DNA from: Membranipora membranacea
Lineage: Eukaryota > Bryozoa > Gymnolaemata > Cheilostomatida > Membraniporidae
Length of the DNA stretch: 64,000 nt
Direction: 5' to 3'
Assembly (NCBI GenBank): GCA_914767715.1
Contig: OU612067.1
Span: 30,664,162-30,728,161 of the forward strand
A model generated the notes under the pieces. The model did not search any database, was not told where the DNA came from, and saw only the letters and a list, made by a program, of their open reading frames with translations. Numbering within the stretch: the first letter of the stretch is position 1; each line of letters starts with the position of its first letter. The position numbers were made by a program, and so were the translations under genes. Positions 11,308-23,800 of the stretch are shown here, one piece after another.

Positions 11308-13137
11308 CACCTCAAGACTAGGTCATCGAGCTTCAAAATGACGTGTAGTAAAATAAACATCAATAATTTACTATTTCATTTTCAAAGGAAAGATTATTTG
11401 GCATTGACCCTCAGGTACCAACGTGACAAACCTTTGCATTAATTACGGTTTCGATAATGATAGGACTGTGAATTGACTTTAGAATGTAATGCCTCGCATC
11501 ATCATTGTTATATGGTATCACTATGGTCTCATGCTTCGAATGGGTAGCTCACTCCCATGTCGAGTGATGAAGGGTAACAATTTCCATAATGAAAAAATAG
11601 CGCGTGTGCTATCCATTTAATCTACACTTATCATACCAACGAGGCAAATCAAAACAATTCCTGGATTGAAATGAAGAAATGCGTACCAATACAATAGTTA
11701 AACAAAAATGCTAATCCAATGTATCGATTAGCCCTAAAACCGAAGTCACATCGACAAATAGAAAAATAGTGATTGTGAGTTGAAAGTTTTCTTGAGACTG
11801 ATTGGGTAGGACACACAATCAAAAATATTTATGTGTTGCGCCATTAACACACTGACTGGAATACTTTTTTCGACTCGATGACTTGATGAGCCCTGTTTAT
11901 TTCTTACATGTATTAATTAATTCGCTTTTACAACCTAGTGAGTTACTGCTGACAATTAGACGTTTATATTTTGAGTGCCCCTTATTTATTTTGCGCTGTT
12001 TGTCATTGCTGCACCTACATTAAAGCATGGCACAGGAAAATGTTTTTCCACTGAATTTCCTCTTTAACATCACTCTTTGATGCATGTGCAAACTGCTGAG
12101 GCACACATTCATCTCTGAAGCATGATGAGCCTGAATCAATCCAGCTAGGCTGGGTGACCAAATCGGGAAAACACCAACAAATGGAAATATTTGAGCCTAA
12201 ACAAATCAATGGTTTAAATATCTTATAACCTTGTACTCTGGAATCCTTTCTTAATGGAGGCAACGCCACCATTGCTGTGCTACAGAGATATGCTATGTCA
12301 CAAGGTTACCCTGCAGGGGGATTGGTTATGATAAGATTATGCAGCCAAATTTAGTTCACTGATGCAGCAGTAATGCGAGGCAGCTAATAATGAGAATTAC
12401 TTTGACAGGTTGTCTCTTTATCTGAATACTGAGGGGTCTGGCTGTGTAATCTTCATCGTGACAGCAGGGCTGTGATTGTCTGAAACAAGAAATATTGAGC
12501 CTGGAAGTTGCTTTGTCAATTAATACAGTCCTATGTTTTTTTTAATACTTTATTGGCATAATTTTCATTCTCAAGGAATGTTTTACAATATTAGCCCTGA
12601 AAAATAAATACATCAATAGTAGATTGACAGAAAAACTATTGTCGTGTTATTTGTGAAAAATGATGCTTTGAAGAATGAATTTTGAATAAACTGAAGGCCT
12701 TTTAGTGGCACGCAAGGTTGAAGCTAAGCTGTTATAATAAGGTGCTATAATATTGCCCAAAAGATTATTTGTTGAAGGGTGTAATTGAAACAGATATCTT
12801 AGATTGACCGGATGACATTCCCTGAAACAGTAGAAGCATGCCAGTAATTTTAAATCTTGAGGTTTGATATGGCTCTGGATTGGAAATCGGTACTATAAGC
12901 ATGTCCAACTTTCAAAAAAAGTAAGATCATTCACATTTATATATATCAACATCAACCTTTTATGGCCAGGAGGAATCCTGGATTTCAAGTAATTAGATAC
13001 TTTATACATTTATGCTTCATATTATGAGAGATTTCATTGTACAACTTTGCCCGGGAAAACGAACAAAATTGTGGATCAGCACTATCGTTGAAGAAAACAT
13101 GTCCTATAGTATGAGTGGTTAGGAGTACCAAGTGTAT
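11308..13137. other. Intergenic, no gene seen
   Basis: No exon is supported. One dispersed-repeat member lies at 12935-13025; the rest is AT-rich unique-looking sequence. Confidence 0.5.
12935..13025 (-). repeat. Dispersed repeat, member 2
   Basis: The reverse complement of the repeat at 5533-5625. Shared words include ATATATCAACATCAAC and GAATCCTGGATTTCAAGT. Confidence 0.5.
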
Positions 13138-13370
13138 CATTGGTGTAGCAGGATGTTGGTGTAGCAGGATGTTGGTGTAGCAGGATGTTGGTGTAGCAGG
13201 ATGTTGGTGTAGCAGGATGTTGGTGTAGCAGGATGTTGGTGTAGCAGGATGTTGGTGTAGCAGGATGTTGGTGTAGCAGGATGTTGGTGTAGCAGGATGT
13301 TGGTGTAGCAGGATGTTGGTGTAGCAGGATGTTGGTGTAGCAGGATGTTGGTGTAGCAGGATGTTGGTGT
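13138..13370. repeat. 16-bp minisatellite, about 14 copies
   Basis: The unit GGTGTAGCAGGATGTT is repeated essentially without change. An open frame across it (16 residues per three units) is an artefact of the repeat. The near-perfect copies indicate recent expansion. Confidence 0.95.
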
Positions 13371-14583
13371 ACCGCGTTACTTATTTGTCTTCTCATTCAA
13401 AAAGAGGGGACAACTCGAAATTAACTTAAGAATATCTGTGAAGGCTCCTTAATTTGCTTGGAAAAACTCACAGAATATTGCAAAAAATTGCAAAATTAAG
13501 GTTTTAACCTCAATTAATGAAAATTTGATACAAAACTGAAAACTGATTTATCTTTCGCCAGCCAGATCTGCATAAGGCTGTGATCATCAGTGGTGTAGTA
13601 CAGCCTAGAAGTCAAATTGATTATCAAAACAGCTTTTGTTTCCCTTGTTCAACTACTGTAGTGACCAGCAGCTTCCCTAGTATGTCCATCGACAACAGCG
13701 ATCCCGGTCTCAGTGAACCTCAGTATACTCTGTTTTCACAGAAACCGTAGTTTATTTCATCTTCAATAGTCGGAAACTGTCTCCTGTTGATAATCGTTGT
13801 GCCAGTTACCTGTTTGACTTGTTGCCATAATTGTGGATGGTATAAAATAAAGTGCACTTATGACGGAAAGAAAAAATGTGAGACACAATAATATTCACGT
13901 ATTCTCACTGCAGCCCTCTTAGGACTCGCTACAACCAGATCCCAATGACCTACCTTGTCAAACATTTACCACTACAAAACGGTTAATTATATTCTCCTTC
14001 CTATCCAGGCAGTAATATTTAATTTAAATGATATCAATATGATAATATTACATGTGAATCAACTCTGATTAGTCGAATTTTCAGTCTAACTATTTCAGTT
14101 TTCGTTTCTGGACGACAATACAAATTGAAAGTTTTTTTTATCAATCCCTGCTCAGTTCATTAAACAGTGTCGGTTAGCGAAACATAAATTGAGAAACTAC
14201 AAACTTTAGAATAACATACATGTTAGTGGTTTTATCCTGAAAAAAGGTTCCTGACTAAAAACATTCTCTGACTGGCATCACTAGCGATTTTCTGTGCATG
14301 TTTAACGGAATGCAGATTTTTGTCTATATCAGAGATCTCTGTATATGGATGTCTTTCATATATGTCATAGTTCGATTCAGCATTTTCTGGTTTTACCAGC
14401 ATTCAAAAGTGAGTTATTACATCGGTTGATGATTCTTTCAACTTCAGAAAATAAGTTACTTGGCTGTAGCGGGCCATTCACCCTAGCCGACCTGGAACGA
14501 TGAATTGATAATACGTTTGCCTCAATGCCTAAATCTTCAAACTATGAAGTGGCGAACAGCCACGGAATTATCAATACTATTAC
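13371..14583. other. Intergenic, no gene seen
   Basis: No supported coding, RNA or repeat feature was found between the minisatellite and the LINE tail. Confidence 0.5.
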
Positions 14584-16313
14584 TATGTAATAATAATAAT
14601 ACAGTTTATTTATGAAACGCTTAATAAAATTGTTAATACAATAAAACAATGATTTCTAAGCGTTGTACATAATAAAATGTGAGGTAAAATATTCGGTGTA
14701 GAATAATAAAAAAAATAAAATAAAAGTGTACATAAAACCTGACAGTGAGTTAACGGAAAGATAAAATTATAGTAACTTCTAATAAAATACATGTATGTAC
14801 ACATTGTATTTAGTTAAATATGGCCACCTGCCAGGCACAAACAGGCAACCAGCCAGGCTAAAATTAAACATTATAAGGAGATTTAAATAAGAAGGTTTTT
14901 AGTTTGGATTTGAAGAGGGAAGTTGAAGAGATGTCTCGGAGATCAGGTTGGAGGGAATTCCAGACTTTGGACAGAGTGATGAGTAGAGAGCGATCAACGA
15001 CGGTTGAGAGTTTGTTTGAGAAAGTAGAAACGAGTGTGTTCGATGAGTTGTTGCAAGTGTTGCGAATATGCTTAGATGTTGAAAAAGGACCTAAGAGATA
15101 TGTTGGGATTGTTGTTGGATGGTGCACAACTTTATGAGCCATGACACCTAGCTTGAACATTAATCGTGATGTGATAGGGAGCCAGTGGAGTGTAAATCTG
15201 GCTTCAGTGGCTGAGGTGTAGCGATTGCCCCCAGTCAAGCATTTCGCACAGGAATTCTGTATTGTTTGTAATCGGGAAATGACAGTTTTAGGTAAAGCAT
15301 AAAAGATTGAATTGCAGAAATCTAGCCTGCTGGTGATGAAAGTGTGAATGAGGGTGGCAAACTGAGATTTAGGAATATAATTCCTGATTGCCCTTAGCCG
15401 TTTGAGTTGAAAGAAGCAAGTTTTGCGTAATGCTGTCACATGACTTTGGAAGTCAAGCTTTGAGTCCATGATGAGGCCAAGATTTCTGACTTCAGGAGAT
15501 GGAGATATAGAGGTGTGATCGTCGAGCTGAAGTGGTGCAAATGATGAGAAACTTGATTTACGAGAAAATGGGATGAATTGAGTCTTTGCAGGATTTAACT
15601 TAAAGGGCAACCAAGGTTTCAAACAACTTCTCATTGATGGCCATTGATTAATAGCAGATTGCACCTTCTGCATGGGAAAAATGCAAAATATAATTCGGAT
15701 GACTATTCAGCCAGAATTCTTGTGAAACATTTCTTCCATCAGGTACTGAAACTCAGCTTAAAGAGAATACCACATAGCAGTTTCCTGTTCCTGTTATTAT
15801 TTAGCCTGTGCTCTATAATTATTACAGCAAAGTCTTGGAACCTCCCCTAAACTGAAGTGTTACCCAGCTTAGAGTCAGCAACTACTTTGAGTTTTGCATC
15901 GCATAATGCACAAAGCTGATGCTGCCCAGCACATTATTTGCTACCCATTAATGCATTGCTGCGAAACCTTGGTTGCCCTTTAAGATGACTTTGCTTCATG
16001 AATGAATTTATAACAGAGAAAGCTTGCTTTACCCGCCACCTGGCAGTCTTCTCATTGTTTAAATCTTCATTTTCTCCAAAACTCACCCAGAACTGAGTGT
16101 CATCGGCATACATATGGCTCTGGATCCCCATCTCAGCGAGTAACTTTGGCAAGGAAGTATGTATGTACTATTGTTGAAAAATTCGATGTTACAGGTGATG
16201 TCTGCAAATTTAATGACTCTGATTTAATCTGATTAGCGTAAACAGAAAAAAAATGATTAGCTTTAAGGACGGAGCACTGGGGCGTTCCAGTGACTATTAC
16301 TATCATAACGCTG
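14584..16313 (-). mobile_element. 5'-truncated LINE with reverse transcriptase, split by a MITE
   Basis: On the minus strand the RT domain starts near 16310 with a GTPQCSVL motif (equivalent of GVPQGSVL in active elements). It continues through the catalytic YADDT box near 16100 and resumes after the MITE with LNPAKTQF, LGLIMDSKL and a C-terminal thumb region ending at 14864. A 3' UTR follows and ends in a (TTA)n tail at 14588-14600. These features fit CR1/L2/Jockey-like non-LTR elements. The 5' part, including the endonuclease, is missing, and mutated motifs show it is inactive. A similar 3' tail occurs at 33490-33537. Confidence 0.85.
15604..15979 (-). mobile_element. TTAA-flanked MITE, copy 2, inside the LINE
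   Basis: A 376-bp element, inverted relative to the copies at 9168 and 37150. The termini are AGGGCAACCAAGGTTTC and its reverse complement, flanked on both sides by TTAA. Removing the element plus one TTAA makes the LINE reading frame continuous, which fixes both the boundaries and the target duplication. It has no coding capacity. Confidence 0.9.
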
Positions 16314-17816
16314 TTCAAAACAATTTATTCACTTATTTTCAAACAAACTTTTATTATGAGTTACCAAATACAAAGAGTATCCGACCCAAGTGCCTCACAA
16401 ATCTATACAGAGGTTGATGTTGCATTATTTATGTAGACAACTTTCAGAAAACAGTCAGACCTCAGGTACCAGGTCTCATTTAAATCCATCTATGTTTTTT
16501 ACCATCCAGGTATTGTTGTTTATACCTATAGCTAAGCTGACAATAGAAATCCATATTTTTTGCATAAATTATGTCATCAATAACAATCATGATAACTGCC
16601 ATACGGGAAATAGAAATATCCTAGCACTCAATGTGCAGCAGTCGAGAACCATGCCCACACTGCTGAATTTCCGCAATCATCACAGCCCGTTGTTGAGGAT
16701 TTGGGATACTTAGGGTATTTATGCCTAATAAACAATGACAAAGCAAATTATTAGACCATGTCAAGAGAAGAAATTATAAACTTAACAATACATGTTACAA
16801 TCTTTGTATGCCTAGAGGTTTCACACACCACACCAAATTGTGCAGATCCAGCCCAGCACATGTACTCACTTTGAGTTCTAATAATATTGGGCAGCTGCCC
16901 AGAAGCGTCATCAATTATTTTTCAAATGGCGTTCAATGCTCTGTTATACTAGTCATTGTAATATTTTCGTGACGATTTCTCGATAAATCTCTATGCTACG
17001 GTAATTTATGTTGTGGTATTCAATTATCATGACAGACAACCTCTGAAAGCAGATATTGCATTACTGGAAAACACCAACAGGAAATATGCACGTTCATCAA
17101 AATATACAACCAACAATGTAATTACGTGCACATTTAACAGCTCACTCAATTCTTGTATAGTGTCAAAAATAACACATCTGTTCATCCATATATATATCAA
17201 ATATTTTTTATTAAGTAATTAAACCATAATCAAAAATATGAAACTGATGATGAAAGGAGCAGTATGAGAGGTAGAGAATATGACATATATCATGAATATA
17301 TATAAATAAAATGTTATGAAAATATACTCAGTGAATTAAATGCGATTTATCCCCAAGTTTGGAGCTGAGCGTTGCAATAGATATTTTTTCCTTTTGGCAT
17401 TACATTTTGAAACGAAATCGAATTGAGACTTATTGTTAATTTTTTGGTTATTGAAGTTAATGTCCAAAAGTATAAAAGCATTGTTCAATGGATTTTGAGT
17501 GACTTGCACAATATGAGCAGAAGAAGATTTTAGTATTGGCGCAGCCCTAAAATCAGAAAAAAATCAAAAATATTTTTTAAGGGATGTTTTCCATAGTTTG
17601 CCAATAATTCAAAAAAATCTGATGCAAGAGTATGTAGCTGGAAAGATTTGCGCAAAAGTGGGTGTGCCTAGCTGAAGCAGGGCTGGAAATGATTAAAAGA
17701 AAAAAATTACATATGTTAACCATATGCAAAAGATGGCACATTTAATTCACTGTGGTATGAACGAAGTTTATTTGTGGTTATGATTGCAATAATAAAAATA
17801 TACGGGGCACTTTCAT
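16314..17816. other. Intergenic, no gene seen
   Basis: AT-rich sequence between the LINE and the 3' end of the CLCA gene. Nothing supportable was found. Confidence 0.5.
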
Positions 17817-17822
17817 TTTATT
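17817..17822 (-). terminator. Poly(A) signal of the CLCA-like gene
   Basis: AATAAA on the minus strand, 23 bases after the stop codon at 17845; a second copy lies at 17767-17772. Confidence 0.6.
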
Positions 17823-17844
17823 TGGTCCTGCTCACAGAATCAAA

Positions 17845-20800
17845 CTAAATGTATGCTGCCCTTGATAGACTATATGATACCTTTCTCTGCAATCGCAAAC
17901 GATAAAGAGGGGGAATTGCAGCACCAATTATGAATAAAATTATGACGCTCGCTATAGAGCCGCCTAATATGGTCATGCCGTCACTTAAGTATGGTTCCGG
18001 GTCAGCTTTTGGTACAGATGTAGTTTCAGGGTTAACAGTCTGCTGATCCTTCCTAGCAAGAGCCTCAAATATAGTCTCTTTTTGTGCCTTCTATTGGAAT
18101 AGTAAAAGAAAATAACAGCTTAAACAAATGTAATTACAAGTCAACTCAAAGTTATTATATGTCTTGTTCTCAGAATGAGAGGGGTGACCATCTTCATACT
18201 GAAGTTCATTAGTGAGAAACTCTAGATCAGAAACACTGTCTAGTCTTAACAGTCAATAGTCCCAAAGTTTGGAAGACAGATAAGAACTGGGTGACAAGAG
18301 TGACCAATAGGCAGAAGGGTAAAACATGTCAATTTCAGCATTCATTACATGCCTATAAGGGATACCCAGAGACAAAAGGATCTTATAGCCAGGTAGTCAG
18401 TACTAGTCAAGACTCCAACAGTGGGAAATACCAAATCTCTCTTCAACAACATTGATACCATTAGTACTGTCCCTTTTACCCAGATACAATGACTATAAAT
18501 GGTACAGTGTTGACGTTACTGTACAAGCCCAGTTACTGTCACTTCTGTCATTATCAACTGATCCCGTTGATGTAGATCACAAAAAATGTCCCACAATACT
18601 CACTGTTTGAGGGGATATCAGCTTATAGGTTGTTTTACCATCAAGCTCTATCTATAATAAAACAAGACACAGTTTATTACAGTTTTTACAGTGGGGAATT
18701 CAAGTATGTCAACTATTATTTAAAACTGGGACAACTATCCGCCATCAAAACGGTCAATCAGTGCAGGATTCTGTGTCAGATTTTTTGGCAAATCCACCCA
18801 CATCTATAATCCCTATAGCATAACCAATTACTGGGCTTCAATTTTAACCTACATGAACTCATAGCGTAGATTGATTTATAGGCAGAGAACCATATTAAAC
18901 TTCAAGGCATTCAGGATCAATTGAATTGAAGATACAGCTATCCATATTCATTACAGCAGATTGATTTACTACCTATCATTCTCTTAAACTCACCGGATCC
19001 ACAAATGCTTCAGGTTTAAGGAAAGAAGCTGAGATAATATTAGACCAGACACCCGTGTTGTTTCTCTCATCAAAGGCTCGCAGTCTTATAAAATAAGAAA
19101 CGTCTTCACTGTCTTCTGTTTCTTTTTCCTTCATTAATGTCGAATTTTCAGTTTGTTTCTCAAAGAAATCACTCAATAACTCAGCTACAACACAAAGAGT
19201 CAGCATATTTAGCTAAATATTATTCAACACCAAATACTATCCAACATAAACAACATACACACAAATACACTGCAACATACTTTATGTTCACGGTGTAGAG
19301 AACCAACCTACCAACTATACTCACGGCACATATAACAAATAACTTTTTCTCTAAATCCATTCACAATGCAATAGAGGATGTTTCAGAGACTGGTAACAAT
19401 GATAAATGGGAGTACAAATAATTCAAACATACTGGTGTTGATTTTGAGTTGCACTGGTCCTCCAGCTTCCGTTTCAAGGGGTGAGCCTGAGGTCCATACC
19501 CAGTAATTTGGCTCCAGATTGGACACATCTGCAGACTCCCCCTGGTCTGTGAATACTGCAATCTGGTAACCAGTAGCTACAAAGATAGTAAATAGAAATC
19601 AGGTCAAGGCTGAGGTACTGAGAATAGATACAAGCTCTGATTGAGCCAAGCAAAAGAATCTTGTTTACTGTGACAATTCAGCTACTTTTTGTATCATAAA
19701 TTTAATAATGATATCGATGACTGATCGTAAGAATAATTAACTGCCCAGGCTGTTCTCAAGGTTTGAAACTGAGTAGAAACTAGAAGCTGAAGAACATACC
19801 TATGCCTTGCCCTGGATTATCACCTGGTGCTGTCCACCCTACTGTGAGGACACCTGTACCATCAACAGCTGTGAGTAATATCAGATCTCTCACAGGTTCT
19901 GGAGCTATCACATCCTCTGTACTTCTAACAAAGTGTGACACCTGAAGTGATCCACCTGGAGTATATGGGTGATTGTGATAGTTAAATGACAATAATGAAA
20001 GGTATGAAAAGTGATGAGTAGGCCAAATATAATATATCAGAATATGACATCAACATCAACAACAACATCAACAACATCAACAGTAATATTGATCAGGCAA
20101 TCAGAGATTGATTTCAGAGATTAATAAGCCAAGAAAAGATGTTAAATATGAATCTGAGTGTTCAAACCTTACCATCAATACTTCGTGTGATTGCAGTCAG
20201 GTTTTTCCACTGAATTTCATCATTATTTCCCCTTGTTGATGATACATTTCTCAGACGAGGTGAACCAGTTACATAAACCTGCACAAAAGAAACCATCATG
20301 TGCAATCATCATCTTGATGATTATAGTCCCAATAGGTGTATTAACTATTAAATGACGAAAGTATCATAATGAACTTTGCGATGAATGAACGAAGATTTGA
20401 TTAGCCTACAATTATGCTTCGAGAATTAGATATGTAACCATCTAAAACCTACCTTCCAGCCATAGTAGCCGTTACCATCAAGTTGGTTAGCATTGAGTAC
20501 CCCAGTGTAAATTCCATCGCCTTTTGCTGTGTCACCTCCTACAAATAGTGAGGGTGATGTCATTAGGGTAAGAATGCTGTGAATTTATTGCACAACAGAT
20601 CGAAAATCAGGAAAAAAGGTCAGTTTGATCAGTGTTGTCCAGTATTGTTTGAAATAAAGAAGCAAACAAAGAAGTGGGTAGTAATTTTAATAAGACATCT
20701 CTTCCCTCATCGCATATTCATTTTGAATAATCAAAAATATTTGAATTTGTCGATAAACTTGACAGCCAAGGACACCTACCTGCGCCATTATCGAGTAGTT

Positions 20801-23800
20801 TCACTTTAACACTGACACCAGCTGGTCCCGTGACTGTAGCTGTGACACCCATTCCTGATACTGGAACTACTCCTTTCATGATTGTCGCATAGAAACTCAC
20901 CTAGTTTAGAAAATATACACAACAGATTGACACCCAAATTTGTATGGTATATTCATCCTCGCCTAATTCAAATCCTGTTTATGGACCGAAGATCTGATGC
21001 CAAGACATAAGCTTTAATTTGTCAGAAAGCTGAGCAGTAATGGGCTTCCAGCAGCATATATATGTCAATTTGGAAAGCTCTTGAGATACTATTCCATGAC
21101 TGAAATACTCCAAAGCATTCAAAACTAGGAGGATACATGGAGCATAATGCCAACTGTATACATTTATGGCCCTTACAAAATCATCTCTTAGATCAAATTC
21201 ATTTCATAAAACCTTAACTTTGTAATGATAAATTAATGCTACCTGGGCTTTTGGTGTGTAGGCAATAGAGTTTATATCAGACTTTGCATCTATAATTATT
21301 TGCTCTTCATTTTCTACTGGTTGTGAGGTTATGATGACAGAGATATCAGGTGTACTGGTCGGGTCCACACTCTGTATGGTATACTCTATCTCTCCCTTCT
21401 TCACAAGGTAACAGAATAGATACAGAGGTTATAGCAATGTATTATTCCACTTTAGAAATGCCCCATCAAGTGGGTTATACTGTGCTTGGCAATTTGAGGT
21501 TGAATTATTTGAGGAGAAGAATTTTATCATTCTATCTCTTACCAAGCCTGTAAGTTGGACACATCAATTTATAGTGAAACAAAAAATAAATTTTCTGAGC
21601 ATCTACCATAGCCACTGCGTTGGATCTGACTGGGTAGACTGAGTGACCCACTCAATCAGAGACAACATGTTGGCTGCATCACCCATAGCATTACACTTAC
21701 AGTGGTTCCTTTCAAATCTGCAGTAATTGTCTTAATTGTTACGTTCTTGATCACTGGTATAATTCTCTTTGAGTTGATTGCCGTTTGGTCTTCGACAGTC
21801 ACATTGACGTTGATGTCATCGTTATAGACAAAAGTCAGCACAGTATCTTTGATTGTCTCATCAACATTCACTGACTGTGTAAGGTTAGGTGTACTCGGGT
21901 TCAGGGTCAGCTTCTGACTTGTTATCTGTTAATAACGTATTGTTAATAATATTGTTTTAATTCAATAAAAAATTGGGAAGAAATATCAGGTATTCTCATA
22001 GACTAAGAAACCTAGGCAGGACACTATTTGACTCATTAGCATTGATAACTGTATCAAATTTGATAGGATTTTGAGTTTAAAAATTGCAATAGATTTAGCA
22101 GCTTGCCGTTAACAATTTGATACTAATTTTAGGCAAAGGAATCTTTTGAAGAAGAAATAAAATCAAGTTGATAACAAGTTGCAGCTGATGGTAAAGCAAT
22201 TTTTAAGCTCAAAATCTGATCAAAATTTATTGAGTTATGAACAAAAAAACCTGGATTGTAGACAGTAAATCAATGATATCATCATTGCTTCTACACCACC
22301 TGATGTCGTTACGTCATCCACAACTAGATGCCTCACTTCAGCTGTATATGGTGTCCTTTTTAGGTTCATTAAGTCTATGGGCATTCTGTACTTTGTGGGG
22401 TCACAAAACCAAACAATGCGAATTTCAGTGTTTAAATTATGATTGAAATAACTAGTTTCCCTATCAACACTCTGCACAGTGACATGTTAATACTGGGGAA
22501 TGGCTTTTCATTTTGGCAATTTGCTTAGCCTATAATGCTTAAATGTAGAGTGGAACTCAACAGACCCCAGAAATCGTAAAAGAATTATTGCCAGTAATTA
22601 AGCCTTTTTTAATTTTACATACTGTAACAATTGCATTATTCTGGCCTGCTGCTGTCTGTACAGTAGATATCAATGCAGATGTTATGTCAACTAAAGCAGT
22701 ATTATCAGGAGCGAAGAACGATTGGCCACCTGTTGCTGCTGAGGCGCTTGCCATGACAGGTTCTGCATTTTGACTGCAAAATAAAGCACACAGACCTTGC
22801 CAAGTTGAATAATTCAGGGAAGATGTTCCCAATTGGTTGCTTTTGATCCTATATTGCTGAATATGATGATAATTTCTGATTTTATGGCAGTGCTGCTTTG
22901 TTGCACCATACTTATTTATATTACAAATTTATAACAACTAAACTGAGTAGTGAAGAGCGGGCTTGCTAATTGGTGCCATCAACCCATTATCTTTTTGGAA
23001 TGGTGGGAGTGTGAACTTGAATCAGCACCATGTGCTATTCATTTTTCTCTATACACTAGGTCTTGTTCGACCGCCCTACTTAACGGGCCCCCTTAAGCGC
23101 AGGTGGCTTGTGTGGGGGAGTACCCTATACCCTTTCCTGCCGTTGACGGCTACTCTTTTTCGAAGAGTCAGAGGGGGGTATTCATACTGCGTGCAAGCGC
23201 ACAGTAGACCTCCTATATTTATGGTCCTGATCTGAACAGACCTGGCCAGCGCAGAATGAATGGCTTGCCAGTGCCACTCAGAAATCACAACTGGCACCTG
23301 GGATCAAACTTGGATCACAAGTTCTTCCCTTACCCGACTTGAACATTAGGGGATGGTGAGGTGGTGAGATAGTGAGATGGCGAAATCGGTAAATAAACTG
23401 CCAGGCGATTTGTTGCCACAGAAGTGGTGGTTTTAAGTCATACTGGGGGAGGGGGGCTTCCAATGTTGATTGTTCCAGCCTCAGGTGTATACTGGTCCTA
23501 CAAATAAATTGTTAACATCATTATTACCTGTAGGCTATGCTGTTGATTATGATTCTATCTTGTATGATACTGGGCATCACATCTGCCACATAAGGGGCCT
23601 CTCCCTGCTTTCCGTCACTGAGGAGGAGGATATACGTTCCTGCAGGATTATTGTCTGTGAGATCTCGTAACATCTGAAAGAGAGATACACTGTTTAGAAA
23701 GAGAGCAATTTCATAATTGCTAAAAACATTTCATCTAAATATTGAAAATGCTAAACATTAAAATAATATTAGCTAAGTGGATGATGTCCAGTCAAATTTC

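Noticed and set aside
13082-13396. Minus-strand open frame with a 16-residue repeat
   Set aside because: Produced by the 16-bp minisatellite; no signal, splice or homology support.
21918-21925. Alternative acceptor eight bases upstream for CLCA exon 15
   Set aside because: It gives an in-frame TAA with exon 14; the acceptor before 21917 restores the CLCA-like sequence.
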